14,260 nucleotides of DNA. Origin: Spirochaetales bacterium. Its GTDB lineage: Bacteria; Spirochaetota; Spirochaetia; ARS1246. The notes below the pieces were generated by a model, which was not told the DNA's origin, did no database searches, and worked only from the letters and a program-made list of their open reading frames with translations. Each line of letters begins with the position of its first letter. Position 1 is the stretch's first letter. Both the position numbers and the translations under genes were made by a program. The DNA lies in assembly GCA_002688185.1 (NCBI GenBank), contig NZCE01000053.1:1-14260 (forward strand), written 5' to 3'. Shown one piece after another: positions 1 to 7,848 of the stretch.

Positions 1-218
1 ATCCGGCACCGCTCAAGTCAATGATCAAGCATGCGCGTGGACCAGCCCCAAGACACCAGATGTAGCGTGTACCGGAGTCAAGTGCATACCCCCATATCTC
101 AAAAGCTGCTCAGTTTCCCGAGTTCGATTCGCCGGTTCTTCATTCAAGGTCCCGTAGGTTTAAGTCGATTCCTTTCGCCGCCATCTGCGAGCTAATTCTC
201 GGATATCTACGCATCGAC
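1..218 (+). other. Window edge with decayed or mis-assembled 5' part of the ATPase gene
   Basis: No intact gene can be read here. The frame of the following ATPase gene stays open back to codon 66, just after an in-frame TAG at 63-65. From about 123 it encodes plausible family sequence (FDSPVL, then RRFKSIPFAAICELI). This stretch has no ATG, GTG or TTG codon in that frame. No Walker A motif is visible in any plus frame at the expected place, roughly 30 residues before SIPF. The true N-terminal part probably lies beyond the window, separated by a frameshift, a truncation or a low-quality contig end. Confidence 0.5.
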
Positions 219-2348
219 ATGCTCAAGGTGGGCGGCGGGATCATCGACACTCTTACGGAGGACTTGGGTGTTGAGAAGCAGAATGCGACCCAATTTGCCG
301 ACTTGGTCACGCGTCAGCGGTACCAGTCAGAGGGGGGAATTTTTGTAATCCTCAACCAGATCCTGTTCAGCATTGTTTCGCGTGATCGGGACAGGCCGTA
401 TAGCGCAATCCTCTTTCTGGACAACACACACATAGTAGATAAGGAGAGCAGGAACTTTTTTCGGTTCTATTTGAGAAACAGCAAGGTCTTGCCCTTTTTC
501 ATCCTTGCCGGGAGATCCGAAGATTCCGAGTGTAGAGCGATATTTCGAGATCTCAAACATATCCAGTTGGAACCCCTTGCCGGTGGTGACTCCAAAGAAA
601 TGCTGCTTTCTCTGCTGCCTGAATCACAGGAAGAGCCGTTGATATCGCGCATCTTGGAGCTTACTGCGGGAAATCCACTTTTTCTCGAGAAGTACGCCGA
701 GTACGTGTGCGAGTGTGGACTTGATAGCGAATTGCCGCCGACAATTCAGAGCATTTTTCTCTCCAATCTGGATCGGTATGAGGCCGGGATGGGGGAGCTC
801 CTCAAAAAGTTGTCGGTTTTTGCGGGAGCATTTTCCCTTGACGATGCAGTAGAGCTTCAGGCTATATCCGGTGGCGAGCCCGAGATGGTACCGGCGGTAT
901 TATCGTTCTTCGTTCGCCAGGGATATATTGTGCAACAGGGAAATGAGTTCTATTTCAGGCATGATCTGTTTAGGAGAACCCTATACAGCGCCCTGCTAAA
1001 CCATAATAAGAGGATCCTGCATGGCTTTGTGGCCGATCGTCTTGCAGCTCAACCATCGCCAAAGCACCTTCAATTGCTCTATCACCTTTTAGAATCGGGC
1101 AGAATGAATGAGATTCGGGAAGAGATTTTTAAAGACGCGCGGCACATCTGCTCTTTAGATTATGTGAAATATGTCGACGCGATCCTCGAGAGCATTTCTC
1201 CCGATGATCCGGAATACCTGAAGTTTCTCTTTTTGAAATGCGCGATATATCAGAATACGGGGCAAGCCGATCTTGCCGACAGGATACTTGGTGATTTGGT
1301 CTCACTCTGTATCGAGCAAAAACATTCGGAGACCTTAGCTCGCGTGTATCATATTCTCAGCTCGAGATATCTCAGATCGAACAGCTATGATAAAGCACTC
1401 ATCTGCGGCCGGCGGGCAATCCACTATTACCGAGAAGTGGCGACGGACCACACTTCGATGTCAAATGCACAGCTCCATTACGCCAACGCGGCACTTTATA
1501 GCAACAATCTTGAGCTCAATATGGAAATAATCGACTCCATCAGAACACGGCAGCACGTGTCGCCTTTTGATAATAAATCCGTGGCCCTTGTGGAACGCTA
1601 CATCAATACCGGCGAGTATTCCAGAGCGGAAGCGCTCCTTCAAGACAAGCTTCAGAGAGCCAGCCCTCAAGCGGATGAAATGTGGTTTATCGGCTATCAC
1701 AAGCTCTGTTCGCTATACCTGCGATCCCACAATTTCGAGAGGCTACGGCCGATCTGTCTCGAGTTGCTCAAGTATCAGTTTGCCACGGCGCAGGATACAT
1801 CCGAGACATACTCCATGCTTGCCGTAAGCCAATGGTACACCGGTGGTGACGGAGAGGTAGACAATGCCCTCAGACAGGCGGAATATTTCGCCTATCAGAT
1901 GCAGGATGACTGCAATCTTATTGAGACATACCGGTTGCTTGCCGTAGCACACTATCATACCCGAAGGTTGCAGAAGGCTGTCGATTATGCCGAGGAAGGT
2001 GCCAAGGTCGGGATGAAATACGCCGCTTACCACCATCAGTTCGGCCTTGTGACACTGCTTTCGGAAATTTATACTGTGATGGATGATCCGGACAATGCCC
2101 GTTTTTTCCTGAAAGAGTGCGATTTTATCGTCCATCTGGACCCACTTCTGGATTCCCAGGAAATAATCGTTTATTGGTATCTGAAATATCGCTATGAGGA
2201 GAAAATCGGATACCTCGAGAAGGCGCGGAGCTGTCTCGATGATGAGAAACGACGAATCTCTGATCCAAAGCTGGTGCAGCGGCTCTTGTCAACACGGATA
2301 TTTGAACGGGTGATTGAGGAGCCGGTAACGCCCGCGGTAGGCCATTAG
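219..2348 (+). CDS. AAA/STAND-type ATPase with TPR-like repeats (5'-incomplete)
   Basis: This is the C-terminal part of a large signalling ATPase of the kind attached to class III adenylate/guanylate cyclases or kinases (COG3899-like). Residues 62-75 carry a Walker B-like strand (AILFLDNTHIVD). A sensor-like strand FILAGRS lies at 94-100, LEPL at 117-120 and the family motif GNPLFLEKYA at 151-160. LPPTIQSIFLSNLD (172-185) and FRHDLFRRTLY (246-256) match the winged-helix lid of the family. Residues from about 300 to the end are helical and TPR-like. No DNA-binding domain is seen at the C-terminus. The ATG at 219 has no Shine-Dalgarno sequence, and family-like sequence continues upstream of it, so it is probably not the native start. 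The P-loop and any N-terminal catalytic domain are absent from the window. The gene ends 10 nt before the cNMP-binding gene, which suggests co-transcription. Family level is fairly sure; substrate and role are unknown. Confidence 0.75.
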   Translation: MLKVGGGIIDTLTEDLGVEKQNATQFADLVTRQRYQSEGGIFVILNQILFSIVSRDRDRPYSAILFLDNTHIVDKESRNFFRFYLRNSKVLPFFILAGRSEDSECRAIFRDLKHIQLEPLAGGDSKEMLLSLLPESQEEPLISRILELTAGNPLFLEKYAEYVCECGLDSELPPTIQSIFLSNLDRYEAGMGELLKKLSVFAGAFSLDDAVELQAISGGEPEMVPAVLSFFVRQGYIVQQGNEFYFRHDLFRRTLYSALLNHNKRILHGFVADRLAAQPSPKHLQLLYHLLESGRMNEIREEIFKDARHICSLDYVKYVDAILESISPDDPEYLKFLFLKCAIYQNTGQADLADRILGDLVSLCIEQKHSETLARVYHILSSRYLRSNSYDKALICGRRAIHYYREVATDHTSMSNAQLHYANAALYSNNLELNMEIIDSIRTRQHVSPFDNKSVALVERYINTGEYSRAEALLQDKLQRASPQADEMWFIGYHKLCSLYLRSHNFERLRPICLELLKYQFATAQDTSETYSMLAVSQWYTGGDGEVDNALRQAEYFAYQMQDDCNLIETYRLLAVAHYHTRRLQKAVDYAEEGAKVGMKYAAYHHQFGLVTLLSEIYTVMDDPDNARFFLKECDFIVHLDPLLDSQEIIVYWYLKYRYEEKIGYLEKARSCLDDEKRRISDPKLVQRLLSTRIFERVIEEPVTPAVGH

Positions 2349-2358
2349 AGGAGACGAC

Positions 2359-2796
2359 ATGGAGATATCCGAGTTCTTGAAAAATGTGAGCCTTTTTTCC
2401 AATTTAAATGACAGAAACTTGCGTCGCCTTGGTCGCGCGTGCACCGCTCGATCATTTGCGGCCGGTGATCATGTGGTGCGGCAGGGAGATGAGGGACTTG
2501 GCCTCTTTATCATCACGTCAGGCAAGGTGAAAGTGGTAAAAACGACGAATGATGGCAGGGAGATCGAGATTGCCACGCATGTTCCCGGTGAGTTTATCGG
2601 AGAGTTTGCCGTTCTTGACGGCGCAAAGCGGACTGCCAACGTGATAGCGGTAGAGGATACAGAATGCCTGGTACTCGTCTCCTGGGATTTTACCTCGGTT
2701 ATGAAAACCCATCCTGAAATAGCCCTCGATATTCTCCCGGTTGTCGTCAAGCGGTTTAGGGAGACGAACGAGAAACTCATCTCGCTGACCAACTAG
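2359..2796 (+). CDS. Stand-alone cyclic nucleotide-binding (CRP/CAP-N) domain protein
   Basis: This 145-residue protein is a single cNMP-binding domain. Residues 12-60 give the first beta strands, including GDHVVRQGDEGLGLFIITSG. The phosphate-binding cassette lies at 77-95 (PGEFIGEFAVLDG, then KRTANV). It keeps the Glu (E82) that contacts the ribose and the Arg (R91) that contacts the cyclic phosphate in CRP, so real cAMP or cGMP binding is plausible. A C-terminal helix (118-140) follows, but there is no helix-turn-helix domain, so it is not a CRP/FNR transcription factor. It is more likely a sensor or protein-interaction module. AGAGGAG at 2347-2353, 5 nt before the ATG, is a good ribosome binding site that overlaps the stop region of the ATPase gene. 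The neighbouring cyclase-type ATPase suggests a shared pathway (inference). Confidence 0.9.
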   Translation: MEISEFLKNVSLFSNLNDRNLRRLGRACTARSFAAGDHVVRQGDEGLGLFIITSGKVKVVKTTNDGREIEIATHVPGEFIGEFAVLDGAKRTANVIAVEDTECLVLVSWDFTSVMKTHPEIALDILPVVVKRFRETNEKLISLTN

Positions 2797-2805
2797 TCGT
2801 AATCA

Positions 2806-3219
2806 ATGGAACCAATTCCGGTTAGGGACGATCATTGCTTCTGCTGCGGAAAAGAGAACAAGCGCGGTCTTAAACTTGATTTTACCTATGATCGAAAGGG
2901 AGGCGCATCCTGCGCGCTTGATGTTCCGGAATGGTTTTCTGGGTGGCGGGAGATGACCCATGGGGGGCTTTTATCGATGCTTCTCGATGAGGCCATGGCC
3001 CATGCGTGTATCAGCATGAGCGGTCACGCCATCACCGCTGAGCTCACCGTCAGGTTTCACAAGCCTCTAATTACCGGAAGTCGAATCGTAGTTGAAGGGC
3101 ATGTGGGCCGATCAAAATCCCGAATCTTGGAGACAAGAGGCACGGTGCACGCCGATGGCGAGTTGATTGCCAGCGGGTCGGCCCGGTTTTTGCTCGCTAA
3201 GCCGAAATCCTCATCCTAG
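2806..3219 (+). CDS. PaaI/YiiD-type hotdog-fold acyl-CoA thioesterase
   Basis: This 137-residue protein has the length and motifs of a single-hotdog thioesterase that hydrolyses acyl-CoA-type thioesters. The N-terminal cysteine motif HCFCCG (10-15) followed by GLKLDF is typical of one PaaI-like branch. The active-site signature is THGGLLSMLLDEAMA (51-65), with the HGG turn and an Asp-Glu pair on the central helix. Strand AELTVRFHKPL (78-88) matches the family. No signal peptide or membrane segment is seen. The only possible start is ATG 2806, because in-frame TAG and TAA codons lie just upstream. It lacks a clear Shine-Dalgarno sequence and may rely on coupling to the cNMP gene, which ends 9 nt before. 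The substrate cannot be told from sequence. The -35 box of the trpB2 promoter begins 8 nt after the stop. Confidence 0.88.
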   Translation: MEPIPVRDDHCFCCGKENKRGLKLDFTYDRKGGASCALDVPEWFSGWREMTHGGLLSMLLDEAMAHACISMSGHAITAELTVRFHKPLITGSRIVVEGHVGRSKSRILETRGTVHADGELIASGSARFLLAKPKSSS

Positions 3220-3226
3220 AAAAATC

Positions 3227-3255
3227 TTGACAGGATCACCGGGCTCCCGTATAAA
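3227..3255 (+). promoter_or_regulatory. Sigma-70 promoter of trpB2
   Basis: A perfect -35 hexamer TTGACA (3227-3232) is separated by exactly 17 bp from TATAAA (3250-3255), which matches the -10 consensus at five of six bases. Transcription should start near 3262, giving a leader of about 29 nt, too short for a riboswitch or attenuator. It lies directly after the thioesterase stop codon, so trpB2 can be transcribed independently of the three genes upstream. Confidence 0.85.
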
Positions 3256-3277
3256 TGTTTCTATTGGAGAGAAGCGT

Positions 3278-3284
3278 AAAGGAG
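3278..3284 (+). promoter_or_regulatory. Ribosome binding site deciding the trpB2 start
   Basis: AAAGGAG sits 6 nt before ATG 3291. An in-frame ATG at 3255 would lengthen the protein by 12 residues. It overlaps the -10 box and would lie upstream of the predicted transcript start, so 3291 is the better start. Confidence 0.85.
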
Positions 3285-3290
3285 CAGAAT

Positions 3291-4676
3291 ATGATCAATG
3301 CGGTTCTATCGCAACAGGACATGCCCAGACAGTGGTATAATCTCGCTGCAAATCTTCCATCCCCGCTGCAGCCGCCACTCGGACCCGACGGCAACCCGGT
3401 TTCACCGGATATGCTTACACCCATCTTTCCCATGGGTCTGATTGAACAAGAGGTAAGCCCCAAACCTTGGATTGATATCCCAGAAGAGATTTTGGAAATT
3501 TTAATGAGGTGGCGACCCACCCCGTTGCAGAGGGCTTTAGGGCTTGAGAAAGTTCTGGGAACCCCCGCTCGTATTTACTACAAAAATGAAAGTGTGTCTC
3601 CTCCGGGAAGCCATAAGCCAAATACCGCGGTAGCTCAGGCGTGGTACAACAAACAAGAGGGTACCAAACGGATAACAACGGAGACCGGCGCCGGTCAGTG
3701 GGGGAGCGCCCTCGCGTTTGCCTGTTCAATTATCGGCCTCGAGTGCAAGGTATATATGGTACGGATTAGTTTTGAACAGAAGCCGTACCGCAAAGTAATG
3801 ATGAAAACCTGGGGCGCAGAATGTGTTGCCAGTCCCAGTACGGAAACTAAGGCCGGACGGGACATCCTTGAAAAGTTTCCTGATACTCCCGGCAGTCTAG
3901 GCATTGCCATCAGCGAGGCGGTAGAGGCGGCGGTCACAGATCAGTCGGGATCTACTAAATACTCTCTCGGGAGCGTGCTGAATCATGTATTGATGCACCA
4001 GACAATAATCGGACTCGAGGCCAAAAAGCAACTTGCACAATTTGGTGAAAAACTCCCAGACGTCGTGATCGGTTGCGCCGGCGGAGGAAGCAACTTTGCC
4101 GGCCTTGCCTTTCCGTTTATGAATGATAAAATCAACGGTGCGGAGATCAATATTATCCCCGTTGAACCCACGTCGTGTCCCACCCTCACCAAAGGTCTGT
4201 TTGTATACGATCTCGGTGACGCTTCAGGTATGACACCACTTTTGCCGATGCATTCGCTAGGCCACGGGTTTGTCCCGCCGCCGATTCATGCAGGCGGTTT
4301 GAGGTATCACGGTATGGCACCCCTCGTATCGCAGTCGGCCGTAGAGGGATTGTGCACCCCCAGGGCAATTCACCAGCTTGAATGTTATGAAGCGGCGGTA
4401 ACGTTTGCCAGAAACGAAGGTATTATCGTTGCACCGGAGACAAGTCACGCCGTAGCTGCTGTCATCCAAGAAGCCCGGAGAGCAAAGGAAGAGGGGAAGG
4501 AAAAGGTCATCATCTTTAATCTAAGCGGTCACGGACTCATGGACTTGCGCGGTTTTGAAGCATATTTTGAAAATGAGCTTCAAGATTACGCGTTGCCCGA
4601 AGATGTAATTGAAGAGAATCTCAAAGAAACGGCGGATTTCCCAAAACCCACGGCGGCTAAGACCGGCAAGTGGTAA
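3291..4676 (+). CDS. trpB: Tryptophan synthase beta chain, TrpB2 type
   Basis: This is a PLP enzyme that condenses indole with L-serine to make tryptophan. The 461-residue length and the N-terminal extension before the core mark the TrpB2 branch rather than the roughly 400-residue TrpB1. The PLP-binding lysine is K109 in GSHKPNTA. The catalytic glutamate is E131 in ETGAGQWG. The cofactor phosphate loop is GCAGGGSN at 261-268, and the cofactor ring contact is NLSGHG (410-415). TrpB2-style EP...CPTLTKG follows around 292-302. No trpA or other trp gene is in view. TrpB2 proteins often act without TrpA, and have been proposed to salvage indole or act as serine deaminases. The gene has its own strong promoter and converges on the thioesterase-amidase gene. 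Family confidence is high; whether its role is tryptophan synthesis or salvage is open. Confidence 0.95.
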   Translation: MINAVLSQQDMPRQWYNLAANLPSPLQPPLGPDGNPVSPDMLTPIFPMGLIEQEVSPKPWIDIPEEILEILMRWRPTPLQRALGLEKVLGTPARIYYKNESVSPPGSHKPNTAVAQAWYNKQEGTKRITTETGAGQWGSALAFACSIIGLECKVYMVRISFEQKPYRKVMMKTWGAECVASPSTETKAGRDILEKFPDTPGSLGIAISEAVEAAVTDQSGSTKYSLGSVLNHVLMHQTIIGLEAKKQLAQFGEKLPDVVIGCAGGGSNFAGLAFPFMNDKINGAEINIIPVEPTSCPTLTKGLFVYDLGDASGMTPLLPMHSLGHGFVPPPIHAGGLRYHGMAPLVSQSAVEGLCTPRAIHQLECYEAAVTFARNEGIIVAPETSHAVAAVIQEARRAKEEGKEKVIIFNLSGHGLMDLRGFEAYFENELQDYALPEDVIEENLKETADFPKPTAAKTGKW

Positions 4677-4733
4677 AAAGCCGAACGCCCGGCACCCAAT
4701 CTGCCAATACGTGGTGGATTTGAGCGCCGGGCG
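4675..4733 (-). terminator. Long stem-loop between convergent genes, likely terminator for the minus-strand gene
   Basis: CGCCCGGC (4686-4693) and GCCGGGCG (4726-4733) form a perfect 8-bp outer stem. Inside it, AATCTGCCA (4698-4706) and TGGTGGATT (4712-4720) form a 9-bp stem with two G-U pairs and a 5-nt loop. On the minus strand the structure follows the amidase stop by 15 nt. After TTCGGC it is followed by TTTTT (4679-4675), which overlaps the trpB2 stop codon. A smaller competing hairpin, GCCG/CGGC (4690-4693 with 4680-4683), directly abuts the T-run. No T-run follows on the plus strand, so termination of trpB2 here is less certain. Confidence 0.6.
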
Positions 4734-4748
4734 GGTTGTGAGACGCCC

Positions 4749-7133
4749 TCAACTTTCGGCGAACCGTTCCGGTCGTTTGTCCCAGACGTCGAATTTCTCC
4801 TCAAACACCATGCCGATTCGGCAGATCGACGCCTCGCCACCAACGTCTCCCCAAATTGTCAGACCAAACGGCGTACCATCTTCTCTGAATCCCGCACGGA
4901 TCGTGAGGGAAGGCTCTCCGGTGGCGTTTGAGATAACGAGCATATTGCTTCTGTTCTCGGGGCTGATAAGGGCATCTACACCCAAAAATGTTTTCTGCAT
5001 TGACTCCATTACCAGCCGTCTAAACCGCTGCAATTGTACATATTCCACCGCCGGAATAAAACGGGCGGTCCGCAGGATGTTCGGCCACGCATCCTTATCC
5101 TGTCGCACCAGATCATCATCCCTGCCGCTCAAGGTCAGCTCCTCGAACGCGGCGGCAACATCCACGCTGATAAGATGGAAAAGGACTTGATACGGGAGCT
5201 CGGGCAGCGACAGTTCCACGAGCTCAATATCCGCCATCGCGCAGGCATCTTTTGCCGCTTTGAGCGTCCCTTCAAACGATTCTCCCTTTTCATCTTCAGA
5301 GAACCAATCCGGCTGGTATCCTACCCGCGTGCCTGCCGCCGGTCGTGAATCATCAAATTTAAACGGCAGGGATTGTGAGCCGGAATCCAACGAGTCGTGC
5401 GCCGATATTGCCGAAAGCACCAGAGCCGCGTCTTTGACGCACCGGCATATGGGACCGATTTTGTCGAACGACCAGGAAAGGGCCATGGCCCCTGCCCTCG
5501 GAACCCTTCCAAAGGTGGGTTTGAGCCCGGTTGTGCCGCAGACTAATGACGGACTTACAATAGAGCCCAGGGTTTCCGAGCCGATGCAGAATCCGGAGAG
5601 CCCCGCTGCGGTTGCCGCGGCCGACCCCGCGCTCGAGCCGCTGGAGCCTTGGTCCAAGTTCCAAGGATTTCTTGTTTTCCCGTCAAACCATACGTCACCA
5701 AGTGCGAGGGCGCCAAGGGTGAGCTTGCCTAACAGCACCGCCCCTGAGTTCTTTAGAAGCCTGACCACAGACGCATCAACCGTCGGGACGCGATCCTTGT
5801 ATGGAGTTGCGCCCCATGTGGTGAGCACACCTGCGGTGTCCAGGAGGTCTTTCGCTCCCCAGGGAATGCCGTGGAGCGGGCCTCTCCAGTTCCCAGATTT
5901 GAGCTCGCGGTCGGCCCGTTCGGCCTGCTCAAAAGCCAGGTTTTCGGTAATGGTGACGACACACTCGAGCTCGGAGCCATGCGCCTTTAGCCGTTTTAGG
6001 TAAATCTCTGTAAGTCGGATGCTTGAAAGATCGCCCCGTCTCAGCCAGTGAGAGAGAGCGGAAATCGGCGCAAATGCGATGTCGGTTTCGCTTTCTGGCA
6101 AATCCGGGATGCCTTCATTTTTCCTGTGCTGGGTATTGCTGGGTGTTTCCGATCTTTTCAGGCCGTTCCCGGCCGCCGGCCGAAACACCGGGGCGGGCGA
6201 AAGCTCGTTAGATAGAGCAACGGTGCGGCGCTTTCTGTAACTCATTGGGATGTCTTGAATGCTCTGTGTGATCTGTTGGCGTTCAGGTGGTGTCAGCTCT
6301 AGAGCCAGAATCCTCTCCGCGGCAAAAAGGGCCGCTTCGCCGATATACGCATCATCCTGGTCTTTTTTTGCCGTGCTTACCCGTTGCGACGCCTCTTTTG
6401 TTGCTATCTTGGCCCGTAATAGTTCCGCACCGTCCGGTGACCGTTTCACGGCGAAAAGAAGCTCATCTTCCCCTGCGGAAGCGTAAGAGATGACCACAGC
6501 ATCACCCAATTTCGCCTCAGCCAGAAAATTAATTTCGCATGAGGCAGGTATGTCTCCCTCTGCGGCTACCCGGTAAAACGCGTTTTCAAGCCATTCCACG
6601 TACCGTGCGTTGTTTGTGTGGTCTTGTCCATCGATATCACTGACTCTGACGATGTGCTGATCAAGAACCTCACCCGATTCAAAGGTGGGGAGCTTTTGTA
6701 GTGGCGATTCCACGGCGTGTCGATCGGATTCGATGGGCATACCCGAGAGAAGGTGGTCAGGTCTTGCGGGTTTTTTTGATTCAACATCGAGAAGTAGCCA
6801 ACTGCTGGTTACCGCGGCAATGCTACGTCCTTCAGAATCGGCAACCAGGAAATCGCGAAAGGCAAAGACGCCTGTTGTACCCCTTGGCCACGTTTGCACA
6901 ATAGCGACACCACCGGTCTCCGGAAGCGTGTCAATGTGAATGTGCAGCCGCGTTAAAGCCCACAATCTGTTGGTTTTGTCTAGATACTCCTTTCCAAAGC
7001 CGAGATGCTGGGCGTGGTTGGACGCACACTCCTGCATAAAGTTGCAGAGGGACGTAATGCTGAGACGCCCGTTTCGCCCTACCTCGTATGTTCGTATGAT
7101 GTACTCCTCTTGCCAAATGCTACGTTTGTTCAT
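4749..7133 (-). CDS. Acyl-ACP thioesterase–amidase fusion protein
   Basis: One uninterrupted 794-residue frame joins two enzymes. Residues 5-250 are a FatA/FatB-like acyl-ACP thioesterase. They show WQEEYIIRTYEVG near the N-terminus, TWPRG, a second hotdog with DIDGQDHTNNARYVEW (166-181), and E206 in FLAEAKLGD at the place of the catalytic Glu. Residues from about 262 are an amidase-signature hydrolase. A helical lead-in (AAERILALELTPPERQ) precedes Lys K428 (GIPWGAKD), cis-Ser near S500 and nucleophile Ser S524 in GSETLGSIVSPS. The usual GGSIR is changed to LGSIV, a form I recall from one amidase branch that also has FGRVPRAGAMALSWSFDKIGPI. The start at 7133 is preferred over ATG 7163: it fits the family N-terminus and has GGGGAG 10 nt upstream, while 7163 has no ribosome binding site. 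It begins 4 nt after the DUF2161 stop. No signal peptide is seen. The joint substrate is unknown; a lipid amide or acyl-amino compound is only a guess. Confidence 0.85.
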   Translation of the reverse strand: MNKRSIWQEEYIIRTYEVGRNGRLSITSLCNFMQECASNHAQHLGFGKEYLDKTNRLWALTRLHIHIDTLPETGGVAIVQTWPRGTTGVFAFRDFLVADSEGRSIAAVTSSWLLLDVESKKPARPDHLLSGMPIESDRHAVESPLQKLPTFESGEVLDQHIVRVSDIDGQDHTNNARYVEWLENAFYRVAAEGDIPASCEINFLAEAKLGDAVVISYASAGEDELLFAVKRSPDGAELLRAKIATKEASQRVSTAKKDQDDAYIGEAALFAAERILALELTPPERQQITQSIQDIPMSYRKRRTVALSNELSPAPVFRPAAGNGLKRSETPSNTQHRKNEGIPDLPESETDIAFAPISALSHWLRRGDLSSIRLTEIYLKRLKAHGSELECVVTITENLAFEQAERADRELKSGNWRGPLHGIPWGAKDLLDTAGVLTTWGATPYKDRVPTVDASVVRLLKNSGAVLLGKLTLGALALGDVWFDGKTRNPWNLDQGSSGSSAGSAAATAAGLSGFCIGSETLGSIVSPSLVCGTTGLKPTFGRVPRAGAMALSWSFDKIGPICRCVKDAALVLSAISAHDSLDSGSQSLPFKFDDSRPAAGTRVGYQPDWFSEDEKGESFEGTLKAAKDACAMADIELVELSLPELPYQVLFHLISVDVAAAFEELTLSGRDDDLVRQDKDAWPNILRTARFIPAVEYVQLQRFRRLVMESMQKTFLGVDALISPENRSNMLVISNATGEPSLTIRAGFREDGTPFGLTIWGDVGGEASICRIGMVFEEKFDVWDKRPERFAES

Positions 7134-7137
7134 GAAT

Positions 7138-7848
7138 TTAGAGCTCCCCGATCTTTTTCTCATAAAAATCTGCTATAGCGGGATACGATGCCAGAGCTTT
7201 TTTGCCGTCCGGGTGCAATCCGTACAATCCCTTTGATATACGCTCATACCAGCCGTAGAAATTATTGCCCAGAATAGATTGAGTTTTTTTGCCGGTCCCC
7301 ATGTCGCGGAGTTGCGACGGACTTAAAGTGCCGCGCGCCTCTAAACAGCAGGCAATGTGAATGGCATTTTCACGATAGGCAGTAACAACTTTTGTCCCGG
7401 TAGATCCCCCGACGTTATAATCGCCGTTTCGATCGCGTATTTCCCGTATAACCGTCCGTCTTTTTTTTTGCTGTCGCCGGGGCGAATAGAGGGAAGGGTG
7501 AAAATGTACCTCGATTCTCGGTCCGGACTTGAGGAAATGAATAAGGATTAGTCCGATCTCCAGCCGTTTTAATAAATGGCACATCCCCCGCCAGTTTCGA
7601 TTTCTGCGGGTATCCGTCGGATGCGGCAACGCGATGTATACGGCATCGGCGATTCTCTGCCGCTCAACAGCTTGGATAAGTAGGGTAGCGTTAAAATGAG
7701 TTTTTAGCTCTATTACGACAAGCTCGTTTCCCTTTGTGGCGGTGATATCACATCCCTTTACCTCGGCATTTACCTGATACCCCTGCTCAATGAGGTACTC
7801 TTTAACCGGGAAGTAGAGATCGGTTTCTCTTAAGGGTTCCGCTCTCAT
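7138..7848 (-). CDS. DUF2161-type PD-(D/E)XK nuclease-like protein
   Basis: The 236-residue product resembles the DUF2161 family. Its N-terminal half has the PD-(D/E)XK nuclease-fold pattern: a Glu (E29 in NAEV), Asp D34 in GCDITA, then E47-L-K49 in VVIELKTHF. This is the metal-binding Asp-x12-Glu-x-Lys arrangement, followed by QAVERQRIADAVYIALP. A basic linker (RRQQKKRRT) leads to a C-terminal winged-helix-like part (LSPSQLRDMGTGKKTQSIL). Biochemical function is unproven for the family. A longer frame starts at TTG 7923, but the added residues look non-family. ATG 7848 has GGAG 10 nt upstream and leads straight into ETDLYFPVKEYLIEQGY. It is the first gene of a two-gene operon with the thioesterase-amidase. 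It may simply be a co-transcribed neighbour. Confidence 0.75.
   Translation of the reverse strand: MRAEPLRETDLYFPVKEYLIEQGYQVNAEVKGCDITATKGNELVVIELKTHFNATLLIQAVERQRIADAVYIALPHPTDTRRNRNWRGMCHLLKRLEIGLILIHFLKSGPRIEVHFHPSLYSPRRQQKKRRTVIREIRDRNGDYNVGGSTGTKVVTAYRENAIHIACCLEARGTLSPSQLRDMGTGKKTQSILGNNFYGWYERISKGLYGLHPDGKKALASYPAIADFYEKKIGEL

Noticed and set aside
148..171. A Walker A-like reading GPVGLSRF in another plus frame near the ATPase start.
   Set aside because: It lacks the Lys-Ser/Thr pair and uses the same bases as the better family match RRFKSIPFAAI; a real P-loop should lie about 30 residues earlier.
4609..6003. Long plus-strand reading frames (193 and 247 residues) opposite the thioesterase-amidase gene.
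   Set aside because: They are Ser/Arg/Pro-rich, match no family, and mirror the codon pattern of the opposite coding strand.
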